From: Hevea brasiliensis
Lineage: Eukaryota > Streptophyta > Magnoliopsida > Malpighiales > Euphorbiaceae
Direction: 5' to 3'
Length of the DNA: 64,000 bases
Assembly (NCBI RefSeq): GCF_030052815.1
Contig: NC_079510.1
Coordinates: 52,170,725-52,234,724, forward strand
Shown here: positions 23,136 through 35,244 of the stretch, in pieces
How positions within the stretch are numbered: the first letter of the stretch is position 1
How the letters are laid out: each line of letters starts with the position of its first letter
Notes under the pieces: model-generated
The model's input: the letters and a program-made list of their open reading frames with translations, nothing else
Databases searched by the model: none
Told to the model about the DNA's origin: nothing
Made by a program: the position numbers and the translations under genes

Positions 23136-24902
23136 TAACAATTTTTGTTCATTATTTTTTTATGGAAATCCATATCTATTTCTACAATCTATAATATAGA
23201 TATATAAATAGATGAGGGAACATTGGCTTTACTAAAAATATCTTTCATATTTTATATTATTTATAAAAATAAAAAGATATTTTATTTTATATAAATCACT
23301 TTTTATTGAATTTTAATAAATTTATATATCTATCTTATAATTATTTATGAAAAATTTTTAATATAATTATATTTAAATATGTGAAAAAATTAAAAAAAAA
23401 ATAATTTTTATCGGTCAAATATATGAATTTGTTTATTATTATATTTTTATAAATTTATTAAAAAATATTGGCATTTGCAAACATTGGAACAGCAAGCACC
23501 AGTGGATGGGTGAGAAGAATAAACTAACCAAGTGTACAATTTGTGAGGAAGAGAGCCAAATTGTACAATTAGCTAAGTTTTAAAGTATCGGACGGCAAAA
23601 CCAACAATAATGATACCAACTTCACAAAAGTAATTCGTTTTTTTTTTTTTTTAGCATGGTCATTCAATTGACGATAAGATTGGCTGTAACATTCGGATGT
23701 AGTTTGAAATAGTGTTGGTCTGTTCAATATCATTCATAACTTCTTGTTTGATGTGTATAGCCAGACTTGTATCTTAGTCACTGTTTAATACGTAATAGTA
23801 AGATAGCATTTGCTTTGATTATTTAAAAGTTCATTAAAGAAATATTTCATATAAAATAAATTTATATTTTCTTTTAATTATAAATATAATTTTAAAATTT
23901 TTATTACATTAATATATAAATAAATTTTAATTGAAATTGAATTTATAAGTGCTATGTAGATACTACCACATTTATTAATATCAGCTATACACATAAAATG
24001 CAACAACGAAATTATTATAAAAAATTTCATATCCTTTGAATTATAAAAATGTATAATTAATATATAATACATAATAAAGTTATATGAATTTAAAATTTTT
24101 AAATAATATAATATTACATACAAAGTATATAAAATAAATTATATATAAGATAAATAAATAAATAAATATTATTTAAAAATTAATAATTAATATAATATAT
24201 TAAGCTTTAGTTTAATTATAAAATTAATATAATTAATAAAATAATTAAAATTTATAGTACTGATTTTTATTTTAAAATAATATATTATTAAAAGTTTAAA
24301 AATATTAATATATGCACATATAAAAAAATATAATAATTTTTTAATTTTTTAATACTATAATCTTATCCTAATTTGATAAATAATAAATATGTATAAAATA
24401 ATCAGAAATCATATATATAAAAAGTGTTAGGAATCAAACTTTAATATAAAAATATTATTTCAATTTAATAAATTTATATTTTCATATAAATATAAATTAA
24501 TATTTTAATTTAAAAAGAACTCAATTTTCATATGGATATAAGTATTATATCATTTAATAGAATTTTTATTTATTTTGATTCTACAACTTCTTTCATTAAA
24601 GTTTGACGTTTATTTTTAAAAAAATAATTATAAAAAATTTAATTTAAAAATATGCAGAAAAAGATTTTAAAAATTAATTTCTCAATGAACTAAAAAAAGT
24701 TATGAATTTAATATGTAAAGGATGAATTGAATTTAGTAATGATAAAACATAAAAAATACTAAAATAATAAAATCACACAACAAATTAAAAAAAAAAAAAG
24801 GTAGCCTACCTTTGGGTTAGACATATTTATTTTATTATATTTTTATTTTTATTCCTATATTATCATAAATTCATATTTTCTAATATATTTCTAAATTAAG
24901 TG

Positions 24903-24904
<2 letters not shown>

Positions 24905-24946
<42 letters not shown>
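24905..24946. repeat. (AT)n microsatellite
   Basis: About 21 uninterrupted AT units. Confidence 0.95.
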
Positions 24947-24948
<2 letters not shown>

Positions 24949-26047
24949 TAACTCTTAATATACTAAAAGGGTGTTTTGCCTAATTTATAAGCAAACATCA
25001 AAACAACTTAAAACCTAAAGTTTTAAGCTAATCTATTTATTTAAATTATTTTTAAATCTTATATATGTGCTTATAAGTAAAAAAAAATGGAGAGAGTACC
25101 TATAAGCTCCTCTTACTAAATTTTACTTATCTTCCTTGAACTTGGATAAATATACTATATACATTTCTCAATTTTAAATTATCTCACAAAAATCTTTAAA
25201 TTTTAATTTAATATATAAATAATTTTAATATAAAATATATTAAATAATAATTAAGACTGGATATATTATTTTACTAATTTAAGAAATAAAGATAAAAACT
25301 AGATACAATATTAACCTATATATTAAAAAAATCATTTATATGTAATTAAGCTTATATATTTTTAAAAGAAAATAAAATAATTATATGTTATGAATTTTTT
25401 TTCTTACATTTAAATGAAATCAAAGGAATTAAGATAAATTATTAGATATAAATCTTTTACAAATTAACCTAAAATTGATTTTAAAAATAATATATGTAAA
25501 AATAATATTTTATATAATAAATTAAATAATTAATTATAAATATTTTAAAAAATATAAAATTATTTCTAAAATATTATTTTATTTTTAAAAAATTGAATTA
25601 AAATTAAATAAAATTAAAAAGATCAATACTATATGAAACTACACCAAATTAAATTTATTTTACTGTTATATATATAACTCTTAAATAGTATTAAAAAATT
25701 AAAATTTTAACTCTAATTATATATATTTTATAGAAATTATAAAATACTAAAAGTTAAGTCTTGAAAAATTTAACACTCCATTATTGAAGAAATTTAAATG
25801 AAAATATATGAACTAACAAAATAATAAATAATTAAATTCATATATTTATAAAAACACTTACAATTATAAAATTATATTATAATAATAAAATTTTTATAAT
25901 AAATTTCACTTCTTATCATATTCACTCACAAATTTAAAATTTTTTATTTTCATTAATATACTTTCATTTTCATTAACTTAAATCTAAAAATAATCAGATG
26001 CATCTACAATATACATGTCATGAAAAATAAAAAATTATTATATTAGC

Positions 26048-26073
26048 ATAACAATAACAATAACAATAACAAT
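26048..26073. repeat. (ATAACA)n short tandem repeat
   Basis: About four perfect copies of a hexamer AACAAT in AT-rich DNA. Confidence 0.9.
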
Positions 26074-26760
26074 GTGTTATATAAAAAAATTAATAAAAAT
26101 GATTAATATCTATAAAGGTATAAAAGGCACTAGGGGATATTGGCATTGTCAATAATACTCTTCAGTTTAAAAATGAATTATAATTATGTTTTTACTATTT
26201 AAATTAATTTTAAAGTGTAAAAATTTTAATTTTAGAATTCATATAAATTTAAAATTCTTAATCATATTTAAACTTAATTTTAATTAAAGATAAAATTTAA
26301 TACGAAGTAATTAACTAAAACAAGAACTTAATGAATAGAAAAAAAATAATCTATATTCTATATCTATAATCTATAATTCTATCATTTATTTATTTATTTA
26401 TTTATATTCATAATATATATATATAAATATGTGAAAAAGGATATATTGACATGACCCAAAGTGTCTTTAATTATTTATATTATTTATAATTATCCTATTT
26501 TTATTATTTAAATTAATTTTAATTTATATATAAATTTAAAATTTTTTATTTTACTTGTACTTAACTACTACTTAATATATATTATTAATAACAGATATTA
26601 ATTAATATAAATATTAATAAAATATAATTCTAATGAAATTGTAAAACAAAAAACCTATAATTCTAATGAAACTGTAAAAAAAATCAAAGAAATAATATTT
26701 TTCATAATTTTTATCCTAATTTAAGTAGAATCTTATTTACAAACAAATTCCATAAAGATC

Positions 26761-27176
26761 CATATGATGTTTGGTGCGGCTGCGATGTGTAAATTAATTA
26801 TAAAGTGGCCAAAACGAAAATCACCTTTGGTGTGTAATTGTCCTAAGATAGCTAAACTGTTCATCTACAGCAGCTATCATGTATTCCAGTACGAAGTAAC
26901 AAACGAAGATGCTTTAAGCTTAGTGGCACAGGGATGTGAGATGGGATTAGAAAAGGATGAATCCAACGCTGTTTAGGAATATGTTTTCCAAATTTTGCTA
27001 TCCAAGTGCACTTCAGGACCCATTGCATTTACGTGGCTGTTGACCATTTTGAATCAAACACAGCAACGGAGTACTTTCAATTTTCAGATATCCAATTCCA
27101 TCATCCCCTCCCAATCAATTCCAATTTCGAACCATCTATTAGAGACATAATCTAATAGCCATAAATATAGCTCTCC
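26761..27176. other. Higher-GC spacer, no gene recognised
   Basis: About 400 bp of ordinary base composition between AT-rich DNA and a retroposon. A 70-codon open frame (26764-26976, plus) has no recognisable motif and is probably chance. The piece may once have joined the sequence at 27993 onward, because the retroposon between them left a duplicated target. Confidence 0.4.
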
Positions 27177-27992
27177 AATTCTATACACAAAGGAACGAGA
27201 CTTTTTCCTCTTTTTGTTTTGGGTTTCCTGAGGCTCAGTCCTCCTTTTCTGCTGAAGCAGTCGACTGTCCTCTGCCCCATCCGGGTAGGGGACGGCCTCC
27301 GTTAACTCACCCAGAGAGTGGGTTTCTCTCTCCTCACATCCGCGCTTGAATGTATATATATTTTTTTAGTTTTATTCTTCTGCTTGCAGGGAAAATGGCT
27401 CATCGGCGAGGGATTTGATAACACCTGAAGTGTTCTATATTGGGTTTGTATCGACATTGTGTTGTGGTTTTGGTGTTTTAATGAGTTGTCTTCTAGCTGC
27501 TAGGTCCTTTGGAGGTCTAAGTTTCGGTGTGTAGTAACTCCGGAGTCCCTACCCACCTATAGTTGTGACTGACTCGTAAAGGCTGAAAGGACTTGGAGCT
27601 CTGTGGCGCAACCCCCATATTGATGGCTTCCTAGCACCCCATGGTTTGGTGATGAGTTGTGATTTGATTCCTAGCTTGGTTTGGCTTTTGCCATTTTCTT
27701 CCCCAGCTGTTCTCTTCCACAAGCGCATCTTTGACTAAGGCGAGGAGCTAGTAGTGGCGATGGCTGTATTCTGCTCTGTTCCTATTTTGCCCTTACTAGG
27801 ATTTGGTTTTATTGGGCTGGGCTCTATGTAAGTTGGGAGATCTTATTCTGACCATGGATTGTTTATGTAGGTTCCAGATCATTGGGTCTTTTTTAGCTAA
27901 TTTTTGGGCCTTAACTCATGTATGAATTAATCCCATTAATAGAATCTCTATCTTTTGAGGAAAAAAAAAAAAAAAAAAAATTCTATACACAA
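27177..27992 (+). mobile_element. Poly(A) retroposon with 14-bp target-site duplication (copy 1)
   Basis: A segment of about 770 bp (27191-27960) followed by 20 A residues and flanked by direct repeats AATTCTATACACAA (27177-27190 and 27979-27992; the first two A bases of the right copy merge with the tail). This is the signature of LINE-type target-primed reverse transcription. No reverse transcriptase and no clear Pol III A/B boxes are visible, so it is non-autonomous. Related sequence occurs at 32245, 46989, 55280 and 59585; the shared words are a CCC-ATC-GGGTA block and a GAG-GTGGGTTTCT-CTCC-CTCACA-CCG block. Confidence 0.75.
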
Positions 27993-28146
27993 CAGATCCG
28001 AGGAAGCGAGTGTCTGCAAATATCTTTATTGATGTGTTCACAGAACATGCACGGACAATCCCTTGATAAATCTGAACAGAATTTCCCTTAACTGCAATTT
28101 CTCCATCTTCGTTTCCTAATAACTTTACTAAAAACTTATCCTCCAT
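27993..28146 (-). other. Possible small reading frame cut by the retroposon
   Basis: From a Met at 28146 a frame of about 50 codons (starting MEDKFLVKLLG) runs leftward to the retroposon's poly(A). If the insertion and one duplication copy are mentally removed, the same frame stays open for roughly 30 more codons into the left flank. The composition looks protein-like, but I recognise no family. It also lies only 440 bp downstream of the CLMP1-like stop on the same strand, so it may just be 3' flanking or UTR sequence. Confidence 0.2.
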
Positions 28147-28583
28147 TCTACCACCAGAAATTCAATAATTCAAAATTATAAATGAATAAGGCGTTTAAGT
28201 GAAACATGCAGACAGCTTCAAATAATGAGACAAGTTATTTCCATAAAAATCAAGAATTGTATTATTATAACACAATTAGAAGAACCAACAATGTCAAAAA
28301 TCCCAAGGACATAAAACTGTTTATCAGAAACTCATTAGTATGTCCAAAGAAAAACATCACCTCGAACCAAACACGGACGCCTTAAAAAGCAATATCGCTC
28401 AAATATACCAATGTTGATTGTTCAATGTTGCGACCAAAATTCTCAATTCCAAAAGAAAATTTCTTGCAGTTCAACCCTTTCAGCTGAGAAGAAAGCACTT
28501 CCTTGTACCATTTCACTCATTATTAAAAGAATATAAGGATTTAACTCATTGCTGCCATGCACACAAAAAAATATCAGTCCTTA

Positions 28584-30932
28584 TTACTTCCCTCGTACTT
28601 TATCAGCCTGTTTGCTCTTTTCTGATCCAGCATCAGCATTAGCATTCTGATCCTTTTTCTCATCTCCTTCTACTGCACCTCCATTGGAGCAGTGATTTTT
28701 CAAAACCATTGACATGTCCGCCTCAGATGCTCCAGCAAGCCTAAATCGTTCAACTGCGGTATCAAGGTTTTTCTTCCAACCATCCATCCCCAACTTGCAT
28801 TCAACTTGGGATCGCTCGAAAAGCATATTACCCCAGAAGAGATGTATCTGTGATCGCATCACTGCTGCTTGTTCAGCTGCTTCTTCCAGTGAAATCTCAC
28901 CCTGAACACCACTGCCAGATGAATCACCTTCAACACTTCCTTGTTTCTTCCTTCTTGTCAACAATTCTTCCTTCTTGCTTGCATTTGGATCTTTTAGCTC
29001 ATTTGCTCTCAGTTCCTCCAGCTTCTCCCACATCTCAGTTGCTGCTTTCATCTTCTCCTCTGCACTGTCAAAAAGTTTAAGAGTTTCTGTAGAGTCCCAG
29101 CTAGAGAGATCTATTTTCTTAGCAAGCGCAAATGACCAATGAAGTTTGGCCATTTCAAATTGCTGCTGACCCAGTGCTAGCAACCCCTCATAGAAATCAG
29201 GTTTGATCAAGAGTGCCTCCTCATACTTCTCTCTGGCCAAAGAATATTTCCCCTTCACCCAGTCATAAGCCACTTGAAGTTGTGCTGACACTACCTCCCT
29301 TCCAGCAGACTCATCTAAGGGAATCCTTTTCCTTGCCGCACACATGTGAACGTTTCCCCAGTTGAAGAAAGCTAGAGCAGCCACCTCCTGGAACTTTAAG
29401 GCAGCCTTGTCAAAGAGGTTTTGAGCTTCCTCACTTGTCACTGTCTCCTCAAGTGCCTCAGAACAAAGCTCCATCCCAAGCTCATGCAAGTCAATATGAG
29501 CATCCGGGTCAATACCAACATGGGTCCGAAAAAGCTGAGCAAATTCAAACAACCAATCATCCATCTCTGCGTCCTTGCTCTCTGGATCTTCTGAAGCTCC
29601 TGTTTTCTCTTTTGAAGCTTCTTTCTCTACCTTATCAATTTCACTATCAGCTGCTTCCATCACAGATTCACCAAGTGACGAATGAGACACACTTTCCTCT
29701 CCCTTGTTCCCTTCAGTCTCAAGAGGTTTCCCCTCCTCCTCTTCCAGCAAAGGAGGCTCCTGCTCAGCACTCACCTCAACAATATGTAATCTTAACATGC
29801 CAGTTGTATCAGTTTTATCCGTGCGAGGCTCCTTGTGCAAGAGATTGTCTGCAGAGGACTCTGCCAATCTGAGTTCAGCTGTACATGTTATAGTCACCAA
29901 ATCACCATCATTATCTTTATACTTGATCAAAACTGACTTTGAAGATGGAAAACGTTTGCTCACAATCTCCCTTAGCACTTTAAAAGTACAATTCATTGGC
30001 ATCTGTCCCAGCCTTATGTCATGATCATAAACAAGTTTCAATGGTCTCCATCGAACTGCCACCTCCAGAACATTACCACGAATGGGCAATGAGACTGATG
30101 AAGATTCTTCTCCTTGGCTATCCTTGGCCAGATTTGTGGCCAGTTTGGAAGAACCACTTGAAGGCTTCAACCCAAGTTTTGACAACTGGGTTTTGGTCTC
30201 AGGATCATTTTCACCGACCACATTCACTTGAGGCTTTTCCAGCTTATTAGTGGCTGACACAGCCAATAACCCAGGTGGAGTTGCTGCCTTCTTGGAGACC
30301 GGTCGGGCTGGTAAACAAGGCCCAAGGCCAGCAATTGGTGCACCACGGACTGCAGATGCCCCTAGTGCAGCAGGAGAAGGGCGGCTTTGGAGGTCCTGCT
30401 GAGCCTCTTGGCGAGGACCGAATGCAGTTCTCAATCTCCGGGCAATCTCCAAAGCATCTCGGTGTTCTGGTTCAGCTCCTAACAATACCTGAACATCCTG
30501 CATCGCCATGTCATACTTCCCAATCGCTTCAAAAGCACGAGCCCTCCTAAGGAGAGCCCTTACGAACCGAGGCTGTACTTGGAGTGCCAAAGTACACTCA
30601 GAAATAACAGTCTCATAATCAATAGGTTTCATTTGCATTAAGCACGCAGCCCTGTTGCTGTGGAAGACAGCACGATCAGGATGGGTTTTGGGAGTTAATC
30701 GAAGAGCATTATCATACTGTTCAAGAGCACCCGCATAATCCTTGTTTTGGAACCTCCTGTTCCCTTCTTCCTTGAGCTCATGGGCTCTTTTCAAAAATAT
30801 TGAGGAGTCAAAATCGACACCGCCATTAGCATTTGGAAGCGTCGTTGGATTTGAAATATTACCACTATCAACACTTGATACTTGGTTTGAAACACCACTA
30901 CCCTTCTTTCTTCTACCTCCTGATTTCCCCAT
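28584..30932 (-). CDS. CLMP1: TPR and PB1 domain protein, CLMP1/Phox2-like
   Basis: A complete intronless frame of 782 residues, close to the roughly 750 residues of Arabidopsis CLUMPED CHLOROPLASTS1. The N-terminus MGKSGGRRKK matches that family and supports this start. Residues about 46-165 form three TPR units (KEEGNRRFQNKDYAGAL, HSNRAACLMQM, RALLRRARAFEA), a surface that in relatives can bind Hsp90/Hsp70 tails. Residues about 288-388 form a PB1 domain for protein-protein contacts. An acidic Glu/Ser-rich linker (about 395-455) leads to a helical TPR-like C-terminal half and a Lys-rich end. In Arabidopsis CLMP1 is needed for chloroplast separation and distribution after division; that role is carried over by homology only. 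A paralogue of the Phox1-4 group is the alternative. No stop or frameshift is seen, and the gene is probably functional. Confidence 0.88.
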   Translation of the reverse strand: MGKSGGRRKKGSGVSNQVSSVDSGNISNPTTLPNANGGVDFDSSIFLKRAHELKEEGNRRFQNKDYAGALEQYDNALRLTPKTHPDRAVFHSNRAACLMQMKPIDYETVISECTLALQVQPRFVRALLRRARAFEAIGKYDMAMQDVQVLLGAEPEHRDALEIARRLRTAFGPRQEAQQDLQSRPSPAALGASAVRGAPIAGLGPCLPARPVSKKAATPPGLLAVSATNKLEKPQVNVVGENDPETKTQLSKLGLKPSSGSSKLATNLAKDSQGEESSSVSLPIRGNVLEVAVRWRPLKLVYDHDIRLGQMPMNCTFKVLREIVSKRFPSSKSVLIKYKDNDGDLVTITCTAELRLAESSADNLLHKEPRTDKTDTTGMLRLHIVEVSAEQEPPLLEEEEGKPLETEGNKGEESVSHSSLGESVMEAADSEIDKVEKEASKEKTGASEDPESKDAEMDDWLFEFAQLFRTHVGIDPDAHIDLHELGMELCSEALEETVTSEEAQNLFDKAALKFQEVAALAFFNWGNVHMCAARKRIPLDESAGREVVSAQLQVAYDWVKGKYSLAREKYEEALLIKPDFYEGLLALGQQQFEMAKLHWSFALAKKIDLSSWDSTETLKLFDSAEEKMKAATEMWEKLEELRANELKDPNASKKEELLTRRKKQGSVEGDSSGSGVQGEISLEEAAEQAAVMRSQIHLFWGNMLFERSQVECKLGMDGWKKNLDTAVERFRLAGASEADMSMVLKNHCSNGGAVEGDEKKDQNANADAGSEKSKQADKVRGK

Positions 30933-30984
30933 GAAATTAGCTCACTCTTATGTCACGCACGCTCACAGACACCCACTAGATAAA

Positions 30985-31110
30985 TATCTACGCTTGTATT
31001 CAATAAAAAAATAAAATAAAATTGAAGCAGCAATCTTTGGAGGTGTTCCAGAGAAGAATTTGAGTTCTAATAACAAACAGGAAGACAGAGAGAAAGCAAA
31101 GAGTACTTAC
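30985..31110 (-). other. Candidate 5' UTR intron of the CLMP1-like gene
   Basis: On the minus strand a strong donor GTAAGTACTC starts at 31110, and an AG follows a T-rich, A-rich stretch before about 30985 (TTTATCTAG). Removing it would bring a leader from about 31111 upward to within some 50 bases of the start codon. Only the donor is convincing; the acceptor is a guess. Confidence 0.3.
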
Positions 31111-31399
31111 AAAACCATCATTGACAAAGCCAAACTGAAAGATGAAGCCTTTCTAGCTTGTAACCTATCAAAAGCTGAAATTGAGAAGGAAAAGGATAAA
31201 CGTTAAGAGTTGAGTGTAGGGAGAGAAAAGAATGATATGGGTTTTTCGAAACCTGAAACCCTAGATGGTGGGAGAGAGCTTCATCAAGGCATTTAATCAA
31301 ATGAGACGGATCCTGGTGCAAGGTCATTACCAACCCTTGGATGTGTAGACGAGTCGCATAATCTGTTGACTTCAACCGGCCAATTGGACAATCATCACA

Positions 31400-31933
31400 T
31401 CAAACGTGGGCCGGGGTAGAGGGTCTACTTGAACCTCAGGGTCGCATGGAAATTGGTATTTCCGTTGAAAAAATATTAAAAAAAAAAGTTTATTTTTATA
31501 TTTATATAATTTTTAAAAATAAGAGATTATATATATGGATTCAAAATTTATATAGAATTAATTAAATATTTATAATAAATATATAAATTTATATATAAAT
31601 ATTTAATTTAAAAATTATTAAATTTATTTTTACATAAAATTGAGTTTATAATAATCACATATTATATATATATAACCAGATAATTTATCAAAATATAATA
31701 AAGAATTACTATTATTGATAAAAGATTAATATAGTTTTTTTTAAAAGAAAAACATTAATATACTTGTAAAATTTAGAACTTGAGAAATTTTTATTACATT
31801 GCAATAATAATAAAAATTTTAGAAAAAGAAAAGCATCAACATCAATGGTTTGAATTGTAAGTTAAGAATCTTAGTAAAATTCTTCCGTCATAGAAATAAA
31901 AAGTTGGTGAAAGGATTAAAATTTATATGTTAA
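31400..31933. other. AT-rich upstream flank, no gene
   Basis: The proximal part (about 31400-31420) includes a TGGGCC word of the kind found in plant housekeeping promoters. From about 31450 the DNA is AT-rich with no coding signal. Confidence 0.45.
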
Positions 31934-32244
31934 TTGTTTTATAATTCAAGAAAAAAAACTACAAGAATTTTCCATTTGTTACGGAAAAAGGAAGAAAATA
32001 GAGATAGGGAGCATTTGGCATATGAACAGTTCATAAGGGAGGGGGATCATTTTGGTGATATCAATGCCTTGAAAATCAAATCTAGACAGTTTCAATGTGT
32101 TTTCGTTTTTTCTAAACTTCAACAGGAAAAGGGCATCTATAATTTTTTCTTGTCCAATTTGGAAGGTGGATTAAAGGCTTTTCTTAATGAAGTTATCTTC
32201 GCTTTTGAAAGTTGCCATGCAAGTATATGTGGCCACATAAACCT

Positions 32245-32543
32245 AATGGAACGGGTCTCTCTCTATCTTGTAAAGAGAAAAATTTCTCTTAGCCGATTCA
32301 TTTTCTCCAGGATCTTGTTGTTGCCCCTCTGTTTGGCTTTCTCCTGCCACATCTGGGTAAGGAACGACTATCTCACTCACTTGAAAAGCGGGTTTCTTCC
32401 TCCTCACCTCCGATCAGGGCCAAAAATTGTACATAGGAAGTTTGTTTTGCATGCACATCAGTAAGGAGTGGAGAGGGATTCTTGTGGATCTACTGAGTTT
32501 AAGAGCTAGTTGTTTTGCCTATTTCTACTGTTATCCTTGCAAG
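32245..32543 (+). mobile_element. Retroposon copy 2, first segment
   Basis: From about 32245 the sequence follows copy 1: a start GGAACGGGTCTCTC against GGAACGAGACTTTT, then CCTGCCACATCTGGGTAAGG against CTGCCCCATCCGGGTAGGGG, then GGGTTTCTTCCTCCTCACCTCCG against GGGTTTCTCTCTCCTCACATCCG. It ends at the left duplication (GCAAG, 32539-32543) of solo LTR B. A 176-codon frame over 31934-32464 overlaps it but is not supported as a gene. Confidence 0.55.
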
Positions 32544-35244
32544 TGTCACAACCAAATCCCACAGGCCGGATTAGTAAGCATAATTGTTCTAACCCAATCA
32601 TGAATCCCATACTCTAAGTTTCAATTCAAAAAACTAACCGGACAGAGTTTAGTCATAATCTGGACTATTCAACAGAAAATTTTTGACTCACTCGACCTGT
32701 AATCACAAAATATATCCATTTGGGGAGCTCAGCTCACCCTCATAATACTTAACACAATAATTTAATTAAATGAGAGCTTAACTCCTTCATCCAAGACAAA
32801 TAGTCATTTCATATATCCATATATGCATAAATATTAGGTTTATAATTTCAAAAATAAATAAATCATTGCAGTTCCAAACCAATTAAAATACTTCTAACAC
32901 ATGCAAAGTTATAGATTTGTAATCAATATTGTATAATATTGGTATTTGCTGCTAATAGACCTGCGAGGAAGGAAGCAGGTTAATCACAAAACGAATTCTT
33001 TTGTATCTTGCAAAAAAAAAATGAGGTGAACATGAGTGAACGTTAGACTCATAGAGTAAGATATTAATTTTAAATACAATTTTTATGACTATCTAGGGCT
33101 AATGCATCCCTAAGGATGAAATACAGCATATATCAACACATTTAACTAAGTTTAAATAATATTCGCATAAAAAATAATTTAGAGCACTCACACATTCGTG
33201 TGTCACATCAATCAAATATATATATATATATATATATGGGAGCTAATTCCTTACACAGCTCTCTTTATTTCAATCTCTGCTGGCGAGATCAACTCGAGTC
33301 GGATTTTCTCTTAATAATTTAAATGCGGGGGTTAGCGAAATCAACTCAAAGCCGTACTCACCCTAACTTATCACAAAAAGGACCGGGCCCCAAGCGAGAC
33401 TGGCTCAAGCAGATATACTCGTCCTACCCATATCCAGTATCACACCTCACACACGTCGATACACGTAAACAGCTCCAAATTACTCTAAGGTGACACCCAC
33501 ATCAATTTCATCAAATAATAATGCAACATAAAGCGTGCCTATAATAGCTATATATATATATAATTATAAGTGAATGCATGAGTATACTTTGTATATATAA
33601 TAATATTGAAATTATAAATAAAATAAATATCTACTCACACTGCACCGGGAATCACTATGACGGCTGAGTGGAGGAGGATGGCTAACCCTAATCACCTAAA
33701 TAATTATATTATAAAGTTATCATAATTAACTCAAAATAAGACTTTAAAGAGTTAAAAGATAGCTTAACTTATACCGAAAATTCAGCAAAGTTTTCCTTGT
33801 ACCTAGGACCTATTCAACCTGCAAAGTAGCTCAAATTACACTTCTAAAATCATAAGTTCCAAATTCACATCTCAACAATATCATCTGACCCCTCCTGGGC
33901 CTTCCAAACCAGTCAAAACTCACATTTTCAGAAAATTCAATTATAGTTCCTAAAACTGATATTATGCAAAAATCATTCAAACGAGCTCTAAAAATTCTAA
34001 AATTTTTCCTCGCAATCCCTAACAATGTTATAAGGCTATTGAAAAGAGAATTATAATTTTCTAGTCGCTCACGAATATTTTATAGATTTTATTATAAATT
34101 CAGTATTAGGCAAAAATGAACAATTCGAAGTTCAGATTTACCTACGCCAATTTTGATGCCTGAAATGCATCTGAGGCATATGAAAATGGCGACGAGGACT
34201 ATAATTTTGACTCGTTTCCTAAGTGACTCTGGTAGCTTGCCTGTCCAGCATGAAAATGCAGATTCGAGCGCCCATGAAATTCTATAAAACGAAAGTACCT
34301 ACGCGAAACTCACAACGCTAGAAGTTAGAATATAATTTTTATAAAATTAAATAGGCTCATTTAAAGCTCAAAAAAAATACTATGAAATTCGTGGGACCTA
34401 TCGAATTTTTGGTATCATCAAATTTTGAAATTTATATCACCACAAAGCTCTCACCGAGTGAAGCACGCCGGTACTTTCAGAATCTCCGTGGGGTTCCTGA
34501 TTTGGGAGAAATTTAGCCCAAAAGTTTAAATGGGCTAAACTTTTCAGGCTTGAATTGGACAAACCACTGAACAAAAATTCATGTTCTTAGTGTCTTTGGA
34601 AAGCTCTCGAAGTGTAGAAGGTTATTGGGACTGTACCGGTCTAATTGGTGGCCGAATTGGCCAAAATTGGTTTTAAAGTCGAAGAGTCGCGCTGCGTGTA
34701 GGAGGGACTTCAACTTGATTTTTTGGTGTCCTAAGGCTGCGGCCGGCGGTGGGGATGGTTGTTGGTGGTGCGCCGACGAGCTAGGGAGGAGGGAGAGGTG
34801 GTAGCCGGCGGTGGAGAGGAGAGAAGAGAGAGAAAATGAAAAGGGAAGGGGAGGTGCCAGGTGAGACAAGGGAGAGAGGAAGAAAAAGGAAACACATGCC
34901 GGTTCGATTCGATCGTCCAATCTGGTCAAGTTCGATTCGGCCGATTCAGTTCAAAGCACACAAAAATTGAATTTTTTACTTTGCCCTGGGGTCCAAAATG
35001 AGGTCCAAAATTTTCAAAAAAATTACAAAAAATTCAGAAAAATATATGAAGTCTAAATATATTTTTAAATTTGCCACATGGTTTTTAAATTAATTTTTTA
35101 AAATAGATTAAATTTATTTTCTTAAGAAAATCAAACCCGATTTTAAAAGTTCAGAAATTTTCAAATAAATTTTCATAATATTTAATACAACAAAATATTA
35201 TAATTTTTATATAAATTAATTATTTAAAAATTTGATGTGTTACA
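32544..35244 (-). repeat. Solo gypsy LTR, copy B
   Basis: 2701 bp; on the minus strand it runs from TGTAACACATC (35244) to GTTGTGACA (32544). The flanking pentamers are GCAAG (32539-32543) and GCAGG (35245-35249), one mismatch, which fits an LTR left alone by recombination between two LTRs. The U5-side pair of AGCTCAGCT palindromes, the purine-rich GAGAGGA block (34790-34890) and GGTAAATCTGAAC match copies A, C and D. An (AT)9 lies at 33221-33238. Open frames within (33831, 34579, 34929) are not genes. Confidence 0.82.

Larger units (their letters stand above)
22925..26760. other. AT-rich intergenic DNA without genes
   Basis: Nearly 3.8 kb of very AT-rich sequence on both strands. The first 200 bases resemble the AT-rich repeat unit tandemly arrayed at 51541-52450. 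A T-run lies at 23638-23652, a long (AT)n at 24905-24946 and a hexanucleotide run at 26048-26073. I see no coding potential, RNA gene or clear transposon ends. Confidence 0.7.

Noticed and set aside
26764..26976. 70-codon plus-strand frame
   Set aside because: Short, no motif, no sign of splice partners.
28021..28583. Possible second gene immediately downstream of the CLMP1-like gene
   Set aside because: Only one short frame without motif; it is more likely 3' UTR and flank.
31118..31375. 85-codon minus-strand frame upstream of the CLMP1-like gene
   Set aside because: It covers the leader and promoter; no motif, and it overlaps the candidate intron donor.
31934..32464. 176-codon plus-strand open frame
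   Set aside because: No recognisable motif; its second half lies in retroposon sequence shared with the copy at 27191, where the frame is not kept.
34579..34929. 116-codon minus-strand frame
   Set aside because: Corresponds to the same GA-rich LTR segment as in copy D; the frame is not conserved between copies B, C and D.
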